Source of the DNA: Coriobacteriales bacterium
Lineage (GTDB): Bacteria; Actinomycetota; Coriobacteriia; Coriobacteriales; UBA8131
Length of the DNA: 9,669 nt
NCBI GenBank assembly: GCA_031274985.1
Contig: JAISPK010000033.1
Location: forward strand, 1 to 9,669
Reading direction: 5' to 3'
Shown here: positions 1 through 5,132 of the stretch, one piece after another
How positions within the stretch are numbered: position 1 is the first letter of the stretch
Layout: the number at the start of each line of letters is the position of its first letter
Translations under genes and position numbers: made by a program
Notes under the pieces: model-generated
What the model was told of the DNA's origin: nothing
What the model saw: only the letters and a program-made list of their open reading frames with translations
Databases searched by the model: none

Positions 1-26
1 GCTAACGCATTATACTGCCAGAGTCA

Positions 27-1433
27 TCAGGGGTTGCAAACCGGACAGTTTACTCCTACCACAAACTGTCCAAAGTCTACTTGAGCGTAGTCAAGATAAT
101 CCAGGCTGGTCTTTTCAAGATGGAGCGCTCCGGTTCCATCCTGCGTAACAACGATGGTAAAGGTTACAGGTATTGCGGCTACTTGAGCACCCTTGATTTC
201 AAGAACAACGGTGTAGCCGTAAGTAAAGGTTCCGTCTGTAATAATTTCAGGGGTAAAGAAGCGAGTGCTTGAGAACTTGCCTTCGGAAACAACTGCACCT
301 GCAGCATCCAACACCTTGATGTTGTAGTCTTCAAAACCAGCTGCAACTTCAGTCCCGATAACCTGGCAAACAGGCTGACTGCTCAGATCATCGACCTTCA
401 GGCCTTCAAAGTGAAGGAACAACAAATCGCCCGGCGCTACGTTGCCTGTATGCCAGGTGACTTTTTTCTTGTGCAGAGGGTCACCGTTTGGCGAGAACCA
501 CTTGAGAGCCGTAGCTGCATTGCTTTCGCCAATGCCAATTGTTGCGTGGCCCGGGTTCATAGCGTTTTCGTCAATACCTACAAAACCATTTTTGTCTTTT
601 ATGTTGGAAACTACTGCAATGACACCCTTGGTGGAGATGTTGGCATATTTTGCCGGGTCAAACCAAAGCTTGAGCTCACCATTAACTATTTTGTAATTCA
701 CGTCAACGTTAATTGGAGTAAGCTTGTCTCCCACTGCAAGGCTAATGGTTCCCTCCTCGGCAAGAATTGGAATATAGCCAAAGTGCTGCCTGTTTTTATT
801 GGCACCAACGAGAGGTGTGCGTACGTCCACACCGTTGCGTATTGTTTTGCCGATTATCACGGTGTCGTCAGAACCGATTCTTTTATAAACGGGCTTATGT
901 ACTTCATTCACAAATGTTTTGCTGATATCGATACTAACCTCTGCGCTGACCGGGTCTGGATCGATTTTTGTGTAATGATCAAGATGATGGGTTACATTAA
1001 TTTCAGCGCCATCGGCCAGACCGTCCATATTGCTGTACGAAAACCATTCTGTCTTGCCACAGTTTGGACAGACAAAAACATCGTCTACTAGTTGCCAGTG
1101 CAATGCATCGACTTTTTCAATCAATAAATCAAACTGTGGCACATGCAAGCTGTGTTTTTCCCATCCAACGGTTGAGGGTGTTCCTACATAGTCTGTCAGA
1201 TCCAAAAGATCCCGGGTCATCCAGCCTGTTACATCCTCGAGCTGCATAGCTTTGAACTGATCTGGGCCGCCGTTTTCGTTGCCACAGTGAAAGTTCACAT
1301 TTATCCATATTTTTGTTCCGACAGGATATGAGTCTTCTTTGTGGGCGGCCCCAAATGCTGAGACCGCCATCGCCGGAATCATCAGCGCGCAGGCCATTAT
1401 TATCGCGACGAGTAGAGTAAAGAATCTTTTCAT
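27..1433 (-). CDS. Secreted protein of unknown function with CxxC pairs
   Basis: Predicted secreted protein of 468 residues; I do not recognise the family. The start at 1433 is chosen over an in-frame extension to 1586 because a GGAGG ribosome site lies 7 bases upstream of ATG and the protein then begins with a classic Sec signal: M-K-R, a hydrophobic stretch to about residue 26, and an Ala-rich cleavage region (about 26-30). Mature cysteines are C50, C122 and C125 (CPNC), C356, and C463 and C466 (CPVC, five residues from the end). The two CxxC pairs could form a zinc-ribbon-like clamp joining the N-terminal region to the tail, or disulfides; they are not haem motifs because no His follows. 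The rest is rich in alternating beta-type segments and has no LPxTG, transmembrane tail or repeats. Base composition is more AT-rich than napA, and transfer or a fast-evolving surface role is possible. An FNR-type box at 1504-1517 hints at shared control with the nap genes. Confidence 0.8.
   Translation of the reverse strand: MKRFFTLLVAIIMACALMIPAMAVSAFGAAHKEDSYPVGTKIWINVNFHCGNENGGPDQFKAMQLEDVTGWMTRDLLDLTDYVGTPSTVGWEKHSLHVPQFDLLIEKVDALHWQLVDDVFVCPNCGKTEWFSYSNMDGLADGAEINVTHHLDHYTKIDPDPVSAEVSIDISKTFVNEVHKPVYKRIGSDDTVIIGKTIRNGVDVRTPLVGANKNRQHFGYIPILAEEGTISLAVGDKLTPINVDVNYKIVNGELKLWFDPAKYANISTKGVIAVVSNIKDKNGFVGIDENAMNPGHATIGIGESNAATALKWFSPNGDPLHKKKVTWHTGNVAPGDLLFLHFEGLKVDDLSSQPVCQVIGTEVAAGFEDYNIKVLDAAGAVVSEGKFSSTRFFTPEIITDGTFTYGYTVVLEIKGAQVAAIPVTFTIVVTQDGTGALHLEKTSLDYLDYAQVDFGQFVVGVNCPVCNP
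43..71. repeat. 9-bp inverted repeat in the 3' end of the secreted-protein gene
   Basis: GGACAGTTT at 43-51 and AAACTGTCC at 63-71 are perfect inverted copies separated by 11 bases, inside the last codons of the gene that ends at 27. They code for part of the cysteine-containing tail. There is no T-run on the exit side, so a terminator is not well supported. This may be chance. Confidence 0.4.
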
Positions 1434-1460
1434 ACTTATACCTCCAATTATGAATCTCTC

Positions 1461-1489
1461 GACCTCGTGTTTGTTTTCGGGGCGAGGTC
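1461..1489 (-). promoter_or_regulatory. Leader hairpin before the secreted-protein gene
   Basis: GACCTCG at 1461-1467 pairs perfectly with CGAGGTC at 1483-1489, giving a 7-bp stem with a 15-base loop. It would lie in the 5' untranslated leader, about 15 bases upstream of the ribosome site at 1441-1445. It could influence translation or mRNA stability. No riboswitch class is recognised. Confidence 0.4.
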
Positions 1490-1503
1490 TCTGTTTTGCC
1501 ACG

Positions 1504-1517
1504 TTGATAACACTCAA
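1504..1517. promoter_or_regulatory. FNR/DNR-type box upstream of the secreted-protein gene
   Basis: TTGATAACACTCAA fits TTGA-N6-TCAA exactly and matches the box at 4061-4074 at 11 of 14 positions. Its centre is about 77 bases upstream of the ATG at 1433. If used as a class II activator site on the minus strand, the start of transcription would be near 1469, but no convincing -10 element is present there, so activation geometry is unproven. It abuts one copy of the 17-bp direct repeat. Confidence 0.45.
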
Positions 1518-1600
1518 CCTGGTTAAGCGGTCCCATTTATTCTCCTGTCGCGATTCAGGGTTTTCAGCCTCATTGCTCACGTGCAACGCGGTTAAACGGT
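1515..1600. repeat. Pair of 17-bp direct repeats, 69 bp apart
   Basis: CAACCTGGTTAAGCGGT (1515-1531) and CAACGCGGTTAAACGGT (1584-1600) agree at 14 of 17 positions, with a shared core GGTTAA-N-CGGT. Two similar elements upstream of one gene and in the same orientation suggest binding sites for an unknown regulator, or remnants of a short duplication. The first copy overlaps the last three bases of the FNR-type box. Confidence 0.5.
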
Positions 1601-1610
1601 TTCCTAATTT

Positions 1611-1706
1611 TTATTGGACACTTTGAGCCTCGTATTTTGATTTCTGCCGTATTTGCTGCGCAGCAAATGAAGCCGTTTTGAAGCACGGCAAAACCGAAAA
1701 GCCCAT
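1611..1706 (-). CDS. Possible 31-residue small ORF, or part of an interspersed repeat
   Basis: ATG at 1706 is preceded by a strong ribosome site (GGAGG, complement of 1714-1718) at 7-base spacing and runs 31 codons to TAA at 1611-1613. The peptide starts MGFSVLPCFK and ends KYEAQSVQ, is basic in its second half, and matches no family I know. The ORF contains a perfect 18-bp palindrome. Another frame of the same DNA reads KYGRNQNTRLKVSNK, a tail I associate from memory, unverified, with many short predicted ORFs in Coriobacteriia. That would favour a repeat element over a real gene. Uncertain. Confidence 0.3.
   Translation of the reverse strand: MGFSVLPCFKTASFAAQQIRQKSKYEAQSVQ
1645..1690. repeat. 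Nested palindrome element
   Basis: ATTTGCTGCGCAGCAAAT at 1651-1668 is a perfect 18-bp palindrome. It is flanked by TGCCGT (1645-1650) and ACGGCA (1685-1690), which are inverted copies of each other, so the whole can fold as an outer 6-bp stem enclosing the palindrome. This architecture is typical of small interspersed repeats or of sites bound by dimeric proteins. Confidence 0.6.
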
Positions 1707-1759
1707 GAAACCACCTCCCCACTCTTCCCTACTCTCTTCAGAAGAGGGTAAAACAATTT

Positions 1760-1778
1760 GTTGGACAGTAAGTCCAAC
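1760..1778 (-). terminator. Candidate terminator hairpin downstream of narK
   Basis: GTTGGAC (1760-1766) and GTCCAAC (1772-1778) form a perfect 7-bp stem with a 5-base loop. On the minus strand it is followed by AAATTGTTTT, a modest U-containing tail. It lies about 220 bases beyond the narK stop, which is far, so it could instead be an operator-type dyad. Confidence 0.3.
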
Positions 1779-1795
1779 GGTCCCTACAGAACAGG

Positions 1796-1828
1796 ATCAG
1801 GGATTGTGTGGCTTGCCCGCCACCTGAT
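1796..1828. other. Bulged stem-loop downstream of narK
   Basis: ATCAG (1796-1800) pairs with CTGAT (1824-1828), and GTGGC (1808-1812) with GCCAC (1819-1823). This gives a two-part stem with a one-sided bulge and a 6-base loop. It may be a stability element in the narK 3' untranslated region. No function is assigned. Confidence 0.35.
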
Positions 1829-1925
1829 TCTTCTGCCACTGTAGATAATAGTAGCAATGACTCAGAATCGTGTAAAGCAACAAGGCAGAATTTTCACAGG
1901 TTCATGACAGGGCGGCAGAGACTGG

Positions 1926-1966
1926 GTTCCCGCCTTCGCGGGAACGACAGAGGGGTCGCGGGAACG
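1926..1966. repeat. REP/dRS3-like hairpin with a downstream half-copy
   Basis: GTTCCCGC (1926-1933) and GCGGGAAC (1938-1945) make a perfect 8-bp stem on a CTTC loop. TCGCGGGAACG (1936-1946) recurs exactly at 1956-1966, so a second right arm follows 20 bp on. The shape resembles the short REP and dRS3 hairpins found in the intergenic DNA of many bacteria. There is no T-run on the minus strand, but the hairpin lies 55 bases beyond the narK stop and could protect or end the transcript. Confidence 0.5.
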
Positions 1967-2000
1967 GCATTAAGTTGACAGAGGGGGACGAGGCATTTTG

Positions 2001-3395
2001 TTAACTTTTGTGTTTGGCGTTTGGGCGGGCGAAGAACCACCAGTCTATCACGGCACAAACAATCGCCAGAACAAATACCACCACAAACACCGGGATGATC
2101 TTAAGGCCAAAATTGCCGCTGGTGCCGGAGAGCGCGTTCATAGTGGCACTAAAAATAAAGGGGCCGAAAGCGGCTATAGCCGCAGTCCAGCCGATTACGC
2201 CCCCTGCCTGGCGTGGCGGAAATATCATCGGCATCTGCTTAAACGTGGCCGCGTTGCCAACGCCGGCAAAGAAGAAGATCGAAAACATCCCCGCCAAAAA
2301 TACAAGGTCAGACTTTGCTGTCAGCACAGAGCCTACGTCCAGTTGCAACTCGCCTCCCTGCAGGGCAACAATGACCACTAGGCTCGAAACCGCAATGCCT
2401 AAACAAGAAACGAGTGTCCAAACGCCGCCGCCAAACCGGTCGCAGAGCGGCCCCCAGAGTACGCGGGCAAACGAACCGATAAAAGCCCCGAGAAAGGCAA
2501 TCGACACGCCGCCGAGCCAGCCTATGGTTGGGACTGCGGGGAGCATCTGGTTCATCATCAGGGCAAAGGTGCCGGCCAGCCCGGAGTAGCAGCCAAAGGT
2601 CAACAGATATATCAGGGTCATCAGCCAGGTATTTTGATTGCGAAAGATATCAAACTGCTGCTTAAAGTTTGCCTTGACCGGCACAGACTTGAGAAATACG
2701 TACGCCAATACCGCCGTGATGGCAAGCAGGATCAGGATAAACACGGGCGCACTCTGCAGATACACCAATTTGGGCGCCGGCGCACCAGCAGCAGCCACGT
2801 TGATGGTTGCCCCGAAGAGCCCTACCGTTACAAAGAGCGGTGTAAGCAGCTGAACACAGGCAACGCCAAAGTTGCCGATACCGGCCTGAAGCCCCAGGGC
2901 CAGTCCCTGCTTGCTCTTAGGAAAAAAGTAGGAGGTCGAGGGCATGTAGCCGGAGAATATTGCGCCACCGAGGCCCGTGAGAAAGGCCAGCGCCATCAAG
3001 GCGGCAAAGGAGTCCTGCAGGGTCTCCACAGAAGCGGTGAGCACCCAGGCCCAACCAAGCATGGGAACCATCAGGGCAATGGTGGACCACACCACCATGC
3101 GCCTGGTTCCCATAATCGGGGGCAGAAACATCCAGACCAATCTGAGTAAACCGCCGGCCAAACCCGTCATGGCTACCAGCCAAAATGCCTGGCTCTTGTC
3201 CAGGATTTGCGCGTTTTGCAGCATCGGGGCCAGAACAGATACCAGATACCACACCATAAAGCCCAAAATGAGCGAACTGGTGGTGATTGCTAGTGTCAGC
3301 CAGGCCTGCCGGGGCTGCCACGTGGCAGCATCCTCGGGGTTCCACTTGGCAATATCGTGGCGCGACTTAAGGGTTGAACCTGCTGCTGTTCTCAT
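2001..3395 (-). CDS. narK: Nitrate/nitrite porter, major facilitator superfamily (NarK family)
   Basis: Membrane transporter of 464 residues expected to import nitrate and/or export nitrite. About 12 hydrophobic segments follow a cytoplasmic N-terminus containing W-N-P-E-D (18-22), as in the NarK/NNP family. The nitrate signature is clear: G-L-G-G-A-I-F-S-G at 141-149, then FFPKSKQGLALG (157-168) and AGIGNFGV. A second Gly-rich signature (AGVGNAATFKQMP, then QAGGVIGW) sits near residues 375-400. Conserved arginines are present in TM2 (R85, in GGLLRLVW) and in the later helix reading SFARVLWGPLCDRFGG, matching the two substrate-binding arginines of NarK. The ATG at 3395 is the first in-frame start; its ribosome site (GAGGG) is close. 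It lies 80 bases after the flavoprotein gene on the same strand, probably one transcript, and supplies substrate to the NapA system encoded to the right. Confidence 0.93.
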   Translation of the reverse strand: MRTAAGSTLKSRHDIAKWNPEDAATWQPRQAWLTLAITTSSLILGFMVWYLVSVLAPMLQNAQILDKSQAFWLVAMTGLAGGLLRLVWMFLPPIMGTRRMVVWSTIALMVPMLGWAWVLTASVETLQDSFAALMALAFLTGLGGAIFSGYMPSTSYFFPKSKQGLALGLQAGIGNFGVACVQLLTPLFVTVGLFGATINVAAAGAPAPKLVYLQSAPVFILILLAITAVLAYVFLKSVPVKANFKQQFDIFRNQNTWLMTLIYLLTFGCYSGLAGTFALMMNQMLPAVPTIGWLGGVSIAFLGAFIGSFARVLWGPLCDRFGGGVWTLVSCLGIAVSSLVVIVALQGGELQLDVGSVLTAKSDLVFLAGMFSIFFFAGVGNAATFKQMPMIFPPRQAGGVIGWTAAIAAFGPFIFSATMNALSGTSGNFGLKIIPVFVVVFVLAIVCAVIDWWFFARPNAKHKS

Positions 3396-3475
3396 GGGCC
3401 CTCAGACTCTCTCGCTATGGCTACCTCAATCAGGGCGGCGTCTTTACCCCTTACCCCGCCGCTCCCTCTTTATAC

Positions 3476-3988
3476 CTACACTTCTAACTTCCTGAGACAA
3501 TCACGTTTTTTGGTGATGCGCGCTTTGCCGGTGATGTGCTCCGGGGTAAGCTTTAGCACGTTAACGTGCGGCAACGTGGTCTTAATAAAATCGTCAACGA
3601 TCTCTCGTGCAACGGTGCCGTCTGAAAATCGCGCAGCGATTTTGTGGAGGATGGCGATTTTTTCTTCCTGCCCTTCAACAACGGCTAAGGTGCCATGCAC
3701 CACCGCCGAAGAAAAAGACATTATGAATTGCTCGTACACCACGTCTGCCACGCCAACGACAAAAAAGGAGACCTGGGGGTTTTCCTGGATATTGTCGAGC
3801 TTTTCGCCTTCGATGCCCGTATGAAAATACAGGCAGCCATCCTCAAAGAGTACGTGATTGAGCGCTGTCGTAGACGGTTGCCCCTCCTTGTTGACCGTGG
3901 CCAACACCCCATATTCTGCAGCGGCTATAATCTTACTAGCCTCTTCGGCTGAGAGCGCTCGCGCTTCACGCCGTACAACACCTCGCAT
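3476..3988 (-). CDS. NimA-like FMN-binding flavoprotein (pyridoxamine 5'-phosphate oxidase-like)
   Basis: Small cytoplasmic protein of 170 residues of the split-barrel, flavin-binding class. The N-terminus M-R-G-V-V-R-R-E-A-R followed by LSAEEA, then EYGVLATVNKEGQP (25-38), LNHVLFEDGCLYFHTG (43-58), GEKLDNI (61-67) and PQVSFFVVG (71-79), follows the Nim/PNPOx-like pattern: an early arginine-rich strand, GxLA, YFH-x-A/G, G-x-K-x-D-x-I and N/P-x-V-x-F. Nim proteins reduce nitroimidazoles; most relatives have unknown substrates, so nitroreductase, nitric-oxide or flavin-reductase roles are all possible. No transmembrane segment or signal is seen. The start at 3988 has a strong GGAGG site 7 bases upstream. 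The gene leads the narK transcript and is divergent from the regulator, with FNR-type boxes between, so a role during nitrate or nitrite exposure is inferred. Confidence 0.8.
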   Translation of the reverse strand: MRGVVRREARALSAEEASKIIAAAEYGVLATVNKEGQPSTTALNHVLFEDGCLYFHTGIEGEKLDNIQENPQVSFFVVGVADVVYEQFIMSFSSAVVHGTLAVVEGQEEKIAILHKIAARFSDGTVAREIVDDFIKTTLPHVNVLKLTPEHITGKARITKKRDCLRKLEV

Positions 3989-4031
3989 TTTACTACCTCC
4001 AAAAGAAGAACCCTACCCGGTGTGTGCTACA

Positions 4032-4037
4032 ATTTTA
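4032..4037 (-). promoter_or_regulatory. Candidate -10 element for the flavoprotein-narK unit
   Basis: Read on the minus strand this is TAAAAT, matching TATAAT at 5 of 6 positions. It predicts a transcript start near 4025 and a leader of about 37 bases. The FNR-type box at 4061-4074 then centres near -42, the usual class II activator position. The prediction is from geometry only. Confidence 0.4.
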
Positions 4038-4044
4038 ACCCTAT

Positions 4045-4058
4045 TTGACTTGTGTCAA
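4045..4058. promoter_or_regulatory. FNR/DNR-type box 1, perfect dyad
   Basis: TTGACTTGTGTCAA: the half-sites TTGAC and GTCAA are perfect inverted copies across four bases. For the leftward promoter it would lie over the core promoter (about -26), a repressing position. For a rightward promoter starting near 4093 it would be at -41.5. It could serve autoregulation of the regulator gene at 4220. Confidence 0.6.
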
Positions 4059-4060
4059 GC

Positions 4061-4074
4061 TTGATATACCTCAA
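4061..4074. promoter_or_regulatory. FNR/DNR-type box 2, near the narK-side promoter
   Basis: TTGATATACCTCAA matches TTGA-N6-TCAA and differs from the napA box (4962-4975) at only two positions. Its centre is 16 bp from that of box 1. It sits near -42 relative to the candidate leftward promoter, as expected for activation of the flavoprotein-narK transcript. Confidence 0.6.
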
Positions 4075-4219
4075 AAGGCAGCAATTTTTGCTCCCAACAA
4101 GCTCAAATACGCTGTAGTTGCGCGGTGTAAGCGCTCACGGCAAGAGAGTAAGTAGTGGTAAATGGTGTAAGCGTTACTGAATGGCGTAGGCATAAGAGTA
4201 GCGGTGGAACAGGGACAGT

Positions 4220-4930
4220 ATGGCAGGCAGGCAAAAAAACGTCGAGGCAATCAGAGACGAGCTGAGGGCTTGCAGCTTTTTTAAGGTGCTCACCGAAGAC
4301 GAATTGATGCAACTTGCGCAGGCTTCTTACGTCGCGGAAAAGCAAGCCGGCGCGTTTTTACTCCATGCCGGAGATGAGGCCACGCACTATTATCTTCTGC
4401 TTAAGGGAATGGTTGCTCATTACTACCTCAAGCCTAACGGCAAGCATTTTTTGATGCAGGCTCATGTTGAGGGAGCCCTCTTTTTTGTTTCCCTCGCGCT
4501 CTCGCAGACCCGGCATGGCGGTTACCTCCAGGCCCTTGAAAACACCACGCTGGTGTGTATCCCTGCTGCGCTGACGCTTCGTTTGGTAAAGAACAATACC
4601 GCGTTTGCACAGAACCTTTTGCACACGACGGTCAACGACAACCTGCGCCTCAATGATCAGGTCAGCAATTTTTTGGTTGATGCCCGCACCCGCTTCAGCC
4701 GCTTTTTGTTCAGGATTGCCCTTGAGTCAGGAAAGCAGGTTAACGGCAGCATCCAGTTTGATCTGGGCATGTCCAAGAGTGGCATTGCCGCTGCCCTGGA
4801 TCTCACGCCCGAGACCCTCTCGCGAACAATAGCCCAGATGAAGGACGACGGCATCATAGAGATGTCACATTCGGCGGTTGCCATTAAGAGCGTCAGAGGG
4901 CTGGTGCAGTTGTCGGAAAGTTTGCTGTAG
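4220..4930 (+). CDS. CRP/FNR-superfamily transcription regulator
   Basis: Regulator of 236 residues, the usual length for the superfamily. An N-terminal cyclic-nucleotide-binding-like beta-barrel (about 15-125; note HAGDEATHYYLLLKG at 49-63) is followed by a long dimerisation helix (about 128-168) and a winged helix-turn-helix (about 180-225). The recognition helix TPETLSRTIAQM (196-207) has E198, S201 and R202 in the E-x-x-S-R arrangement with which FNR and DNR read TTGA. Only two cysteines are present (C18, C113), so an FNR-type [4Fe-4S] sensor is excluded. A haem or nitric-oxide sensor of the DNR/NnrR kind, or another ligand, is more likely but not shown. ATG at 4220 has AGGGA 4 bases upstream. 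The gene stands between the two operons that carry matching boxes, so it is their likely controller. Confidence 0.88.
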   Translation: MAGRQKNVEAIRDELRACSFFKVLTEDELMQLAQASYVAEKQAGAFLLHAGDEATHYYLLLKGMVAHYYLKPNGKHFLMQAHVEGALFFVSLALSQTRHGGYLQALENTTLVCIPAALTLRLVKNNTAFAQNLLHTTVNDNLRLNDQVSNFLVDARTRFSRFLFRIALESGKQVNGSIQFDLGMSKSGIAAALDLTPETLSRTIAQMKDDGIIEMSHSAVAIKSVRGLVQLSESLL

Positions 4931-4961
4931 CCCTGCTTAATCGGCACATTCTGAGCGCTCT

Positions 4962-4975
4962 TTGATATAGGTCAA
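4962..4975 (+). promoter_or_regulatory. FNR/DNR-type box upstream of napA
   Basis: TTGATATAGGTCAA fits TTGA-N6-TCAA, with TTGAT and GTCAA halves. Its centre at 4968.5 is about 41 bp upstream of the transcript start predicted from the candidate -10 at 4997-5002, the classic class II activation distance. Confidence 0.7.
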
Positions 4976-4996
4976 GGCCAAAAGAACGAAAGGCTC

Positions 4997-5002
4997 TACC
5001 AT
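4997..5002 (+). promoter_or_regulatory. Candidate -10 element for the nap operon
   Basis: TACCAT matches TATAAT at 4 of 6 positions and predicts a start near 5009-5010. No good -35 hexamer is present, which is normal for an activator-dependent promoter. The leader would be about 123 bases. In it, a weak ACTG/CAGT dyad (5038-5041 and 5048-5051) is followed by seven Ts at 5055-5061, a feeble attenuator-like arrangement. Confidence 0.4.
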
Positions 5003-5132
5003 AGTAAGAGTATCAGTAGCCTTGTCGAGTAGGGGCGACTGACCCGGCAGTGTGTTTTTTTAGTTTTCATTTTGGTGTTCAAGCTTTTTACCCAGCAACA
5101 GGTATCACAAAAACAGAAGAAGGAGAGGAATT

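Larger units (their letters stand above)
1434..2000. other. Structured intergenic region, 567 bp
   Basis: Non-coding stretch between the ends of narK (2001) and the start of the secreted-protein gene (1433), both on the minus strand. It holds a leader hairpin (1461-1489), an FNR-type box (1504-1517), a 17-bp direct repeat (1515-1531 and 1584-1600), a possible 31-codon ORF or repeat element (1611-1706) with an 18-bp palindrome, and dyads at 1731-1749, 1760-1778, 1796-1828 and 1926-1945. No tRNA-like or rRNA-like sequence is seen. The density of dyads is high for an intergenic gap, which suggests accumulated repeat elements and regulatory structure rather than a missed long gene. Confidence 0.7.
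3989..4219. promoter_or_regulatory. Divergent control region between the flavoprotein-narK unit and the regulator
   Basis: 231 bp with no gene. The left part (3991-4037) carries the minus-strand ribosome site and a candidate -10. The centre (4045-4074) carries two FNR-type boxes. The right part (4075-4219) carries short direct repeats: GGTGTAAGCG at 4124-4133 recurs at 4164-4173, and AATGG-C/T-GTA occurs at 4161-4169 and 4180-4188. The plus-strand promoter for the regulator is not obvious; AGCAAT (4080-4085) is a weak -10 at the right distance from the first box. Confidence 0.6.

Noticed and set aside
411..1091. Plus-strand 226-codon ORF opposite the secreted-protein gene
   Set aside because: Shadow frame of a gene with a clear signal peptide and ribosome site; no recognisable protein features.
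1129..1536. Minus-strand 135-codon ORF with AGGAG before its ATG
   Set aside because: It overlaps the secreted-protein gene in another frame, and its translation is low-complexity and basic with no domain. The ribosome-like site is probably chance, though a leader peptide cannot be fully excluded.
1434..1586. In-frame N-terminal extension of the secreted protein to a start at 1586
   Set aside because: The ATG at 1433 has a strong ribosome site and opens directly with a signal peptide; the extension is hydrophilic, starts with TTG and covers repeats and a regulatory box.
1600..2000. CRISPR array or tRNA in the repeat-rich intergenic region
   Set aside because: Repeats are few, of different types and irregularly spaced, and no cloverleaf or CCA-proximal acceptor pattern is visible.
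4220..4930. Calling the regulator Fnr itself or Crp
   Set aside because: It lacks the FNR cluster cysteines, and its recognition helix is E-x-x-S-R rather than the CRP R-E-x-x-x-R type, so only the superfamily is assigned.
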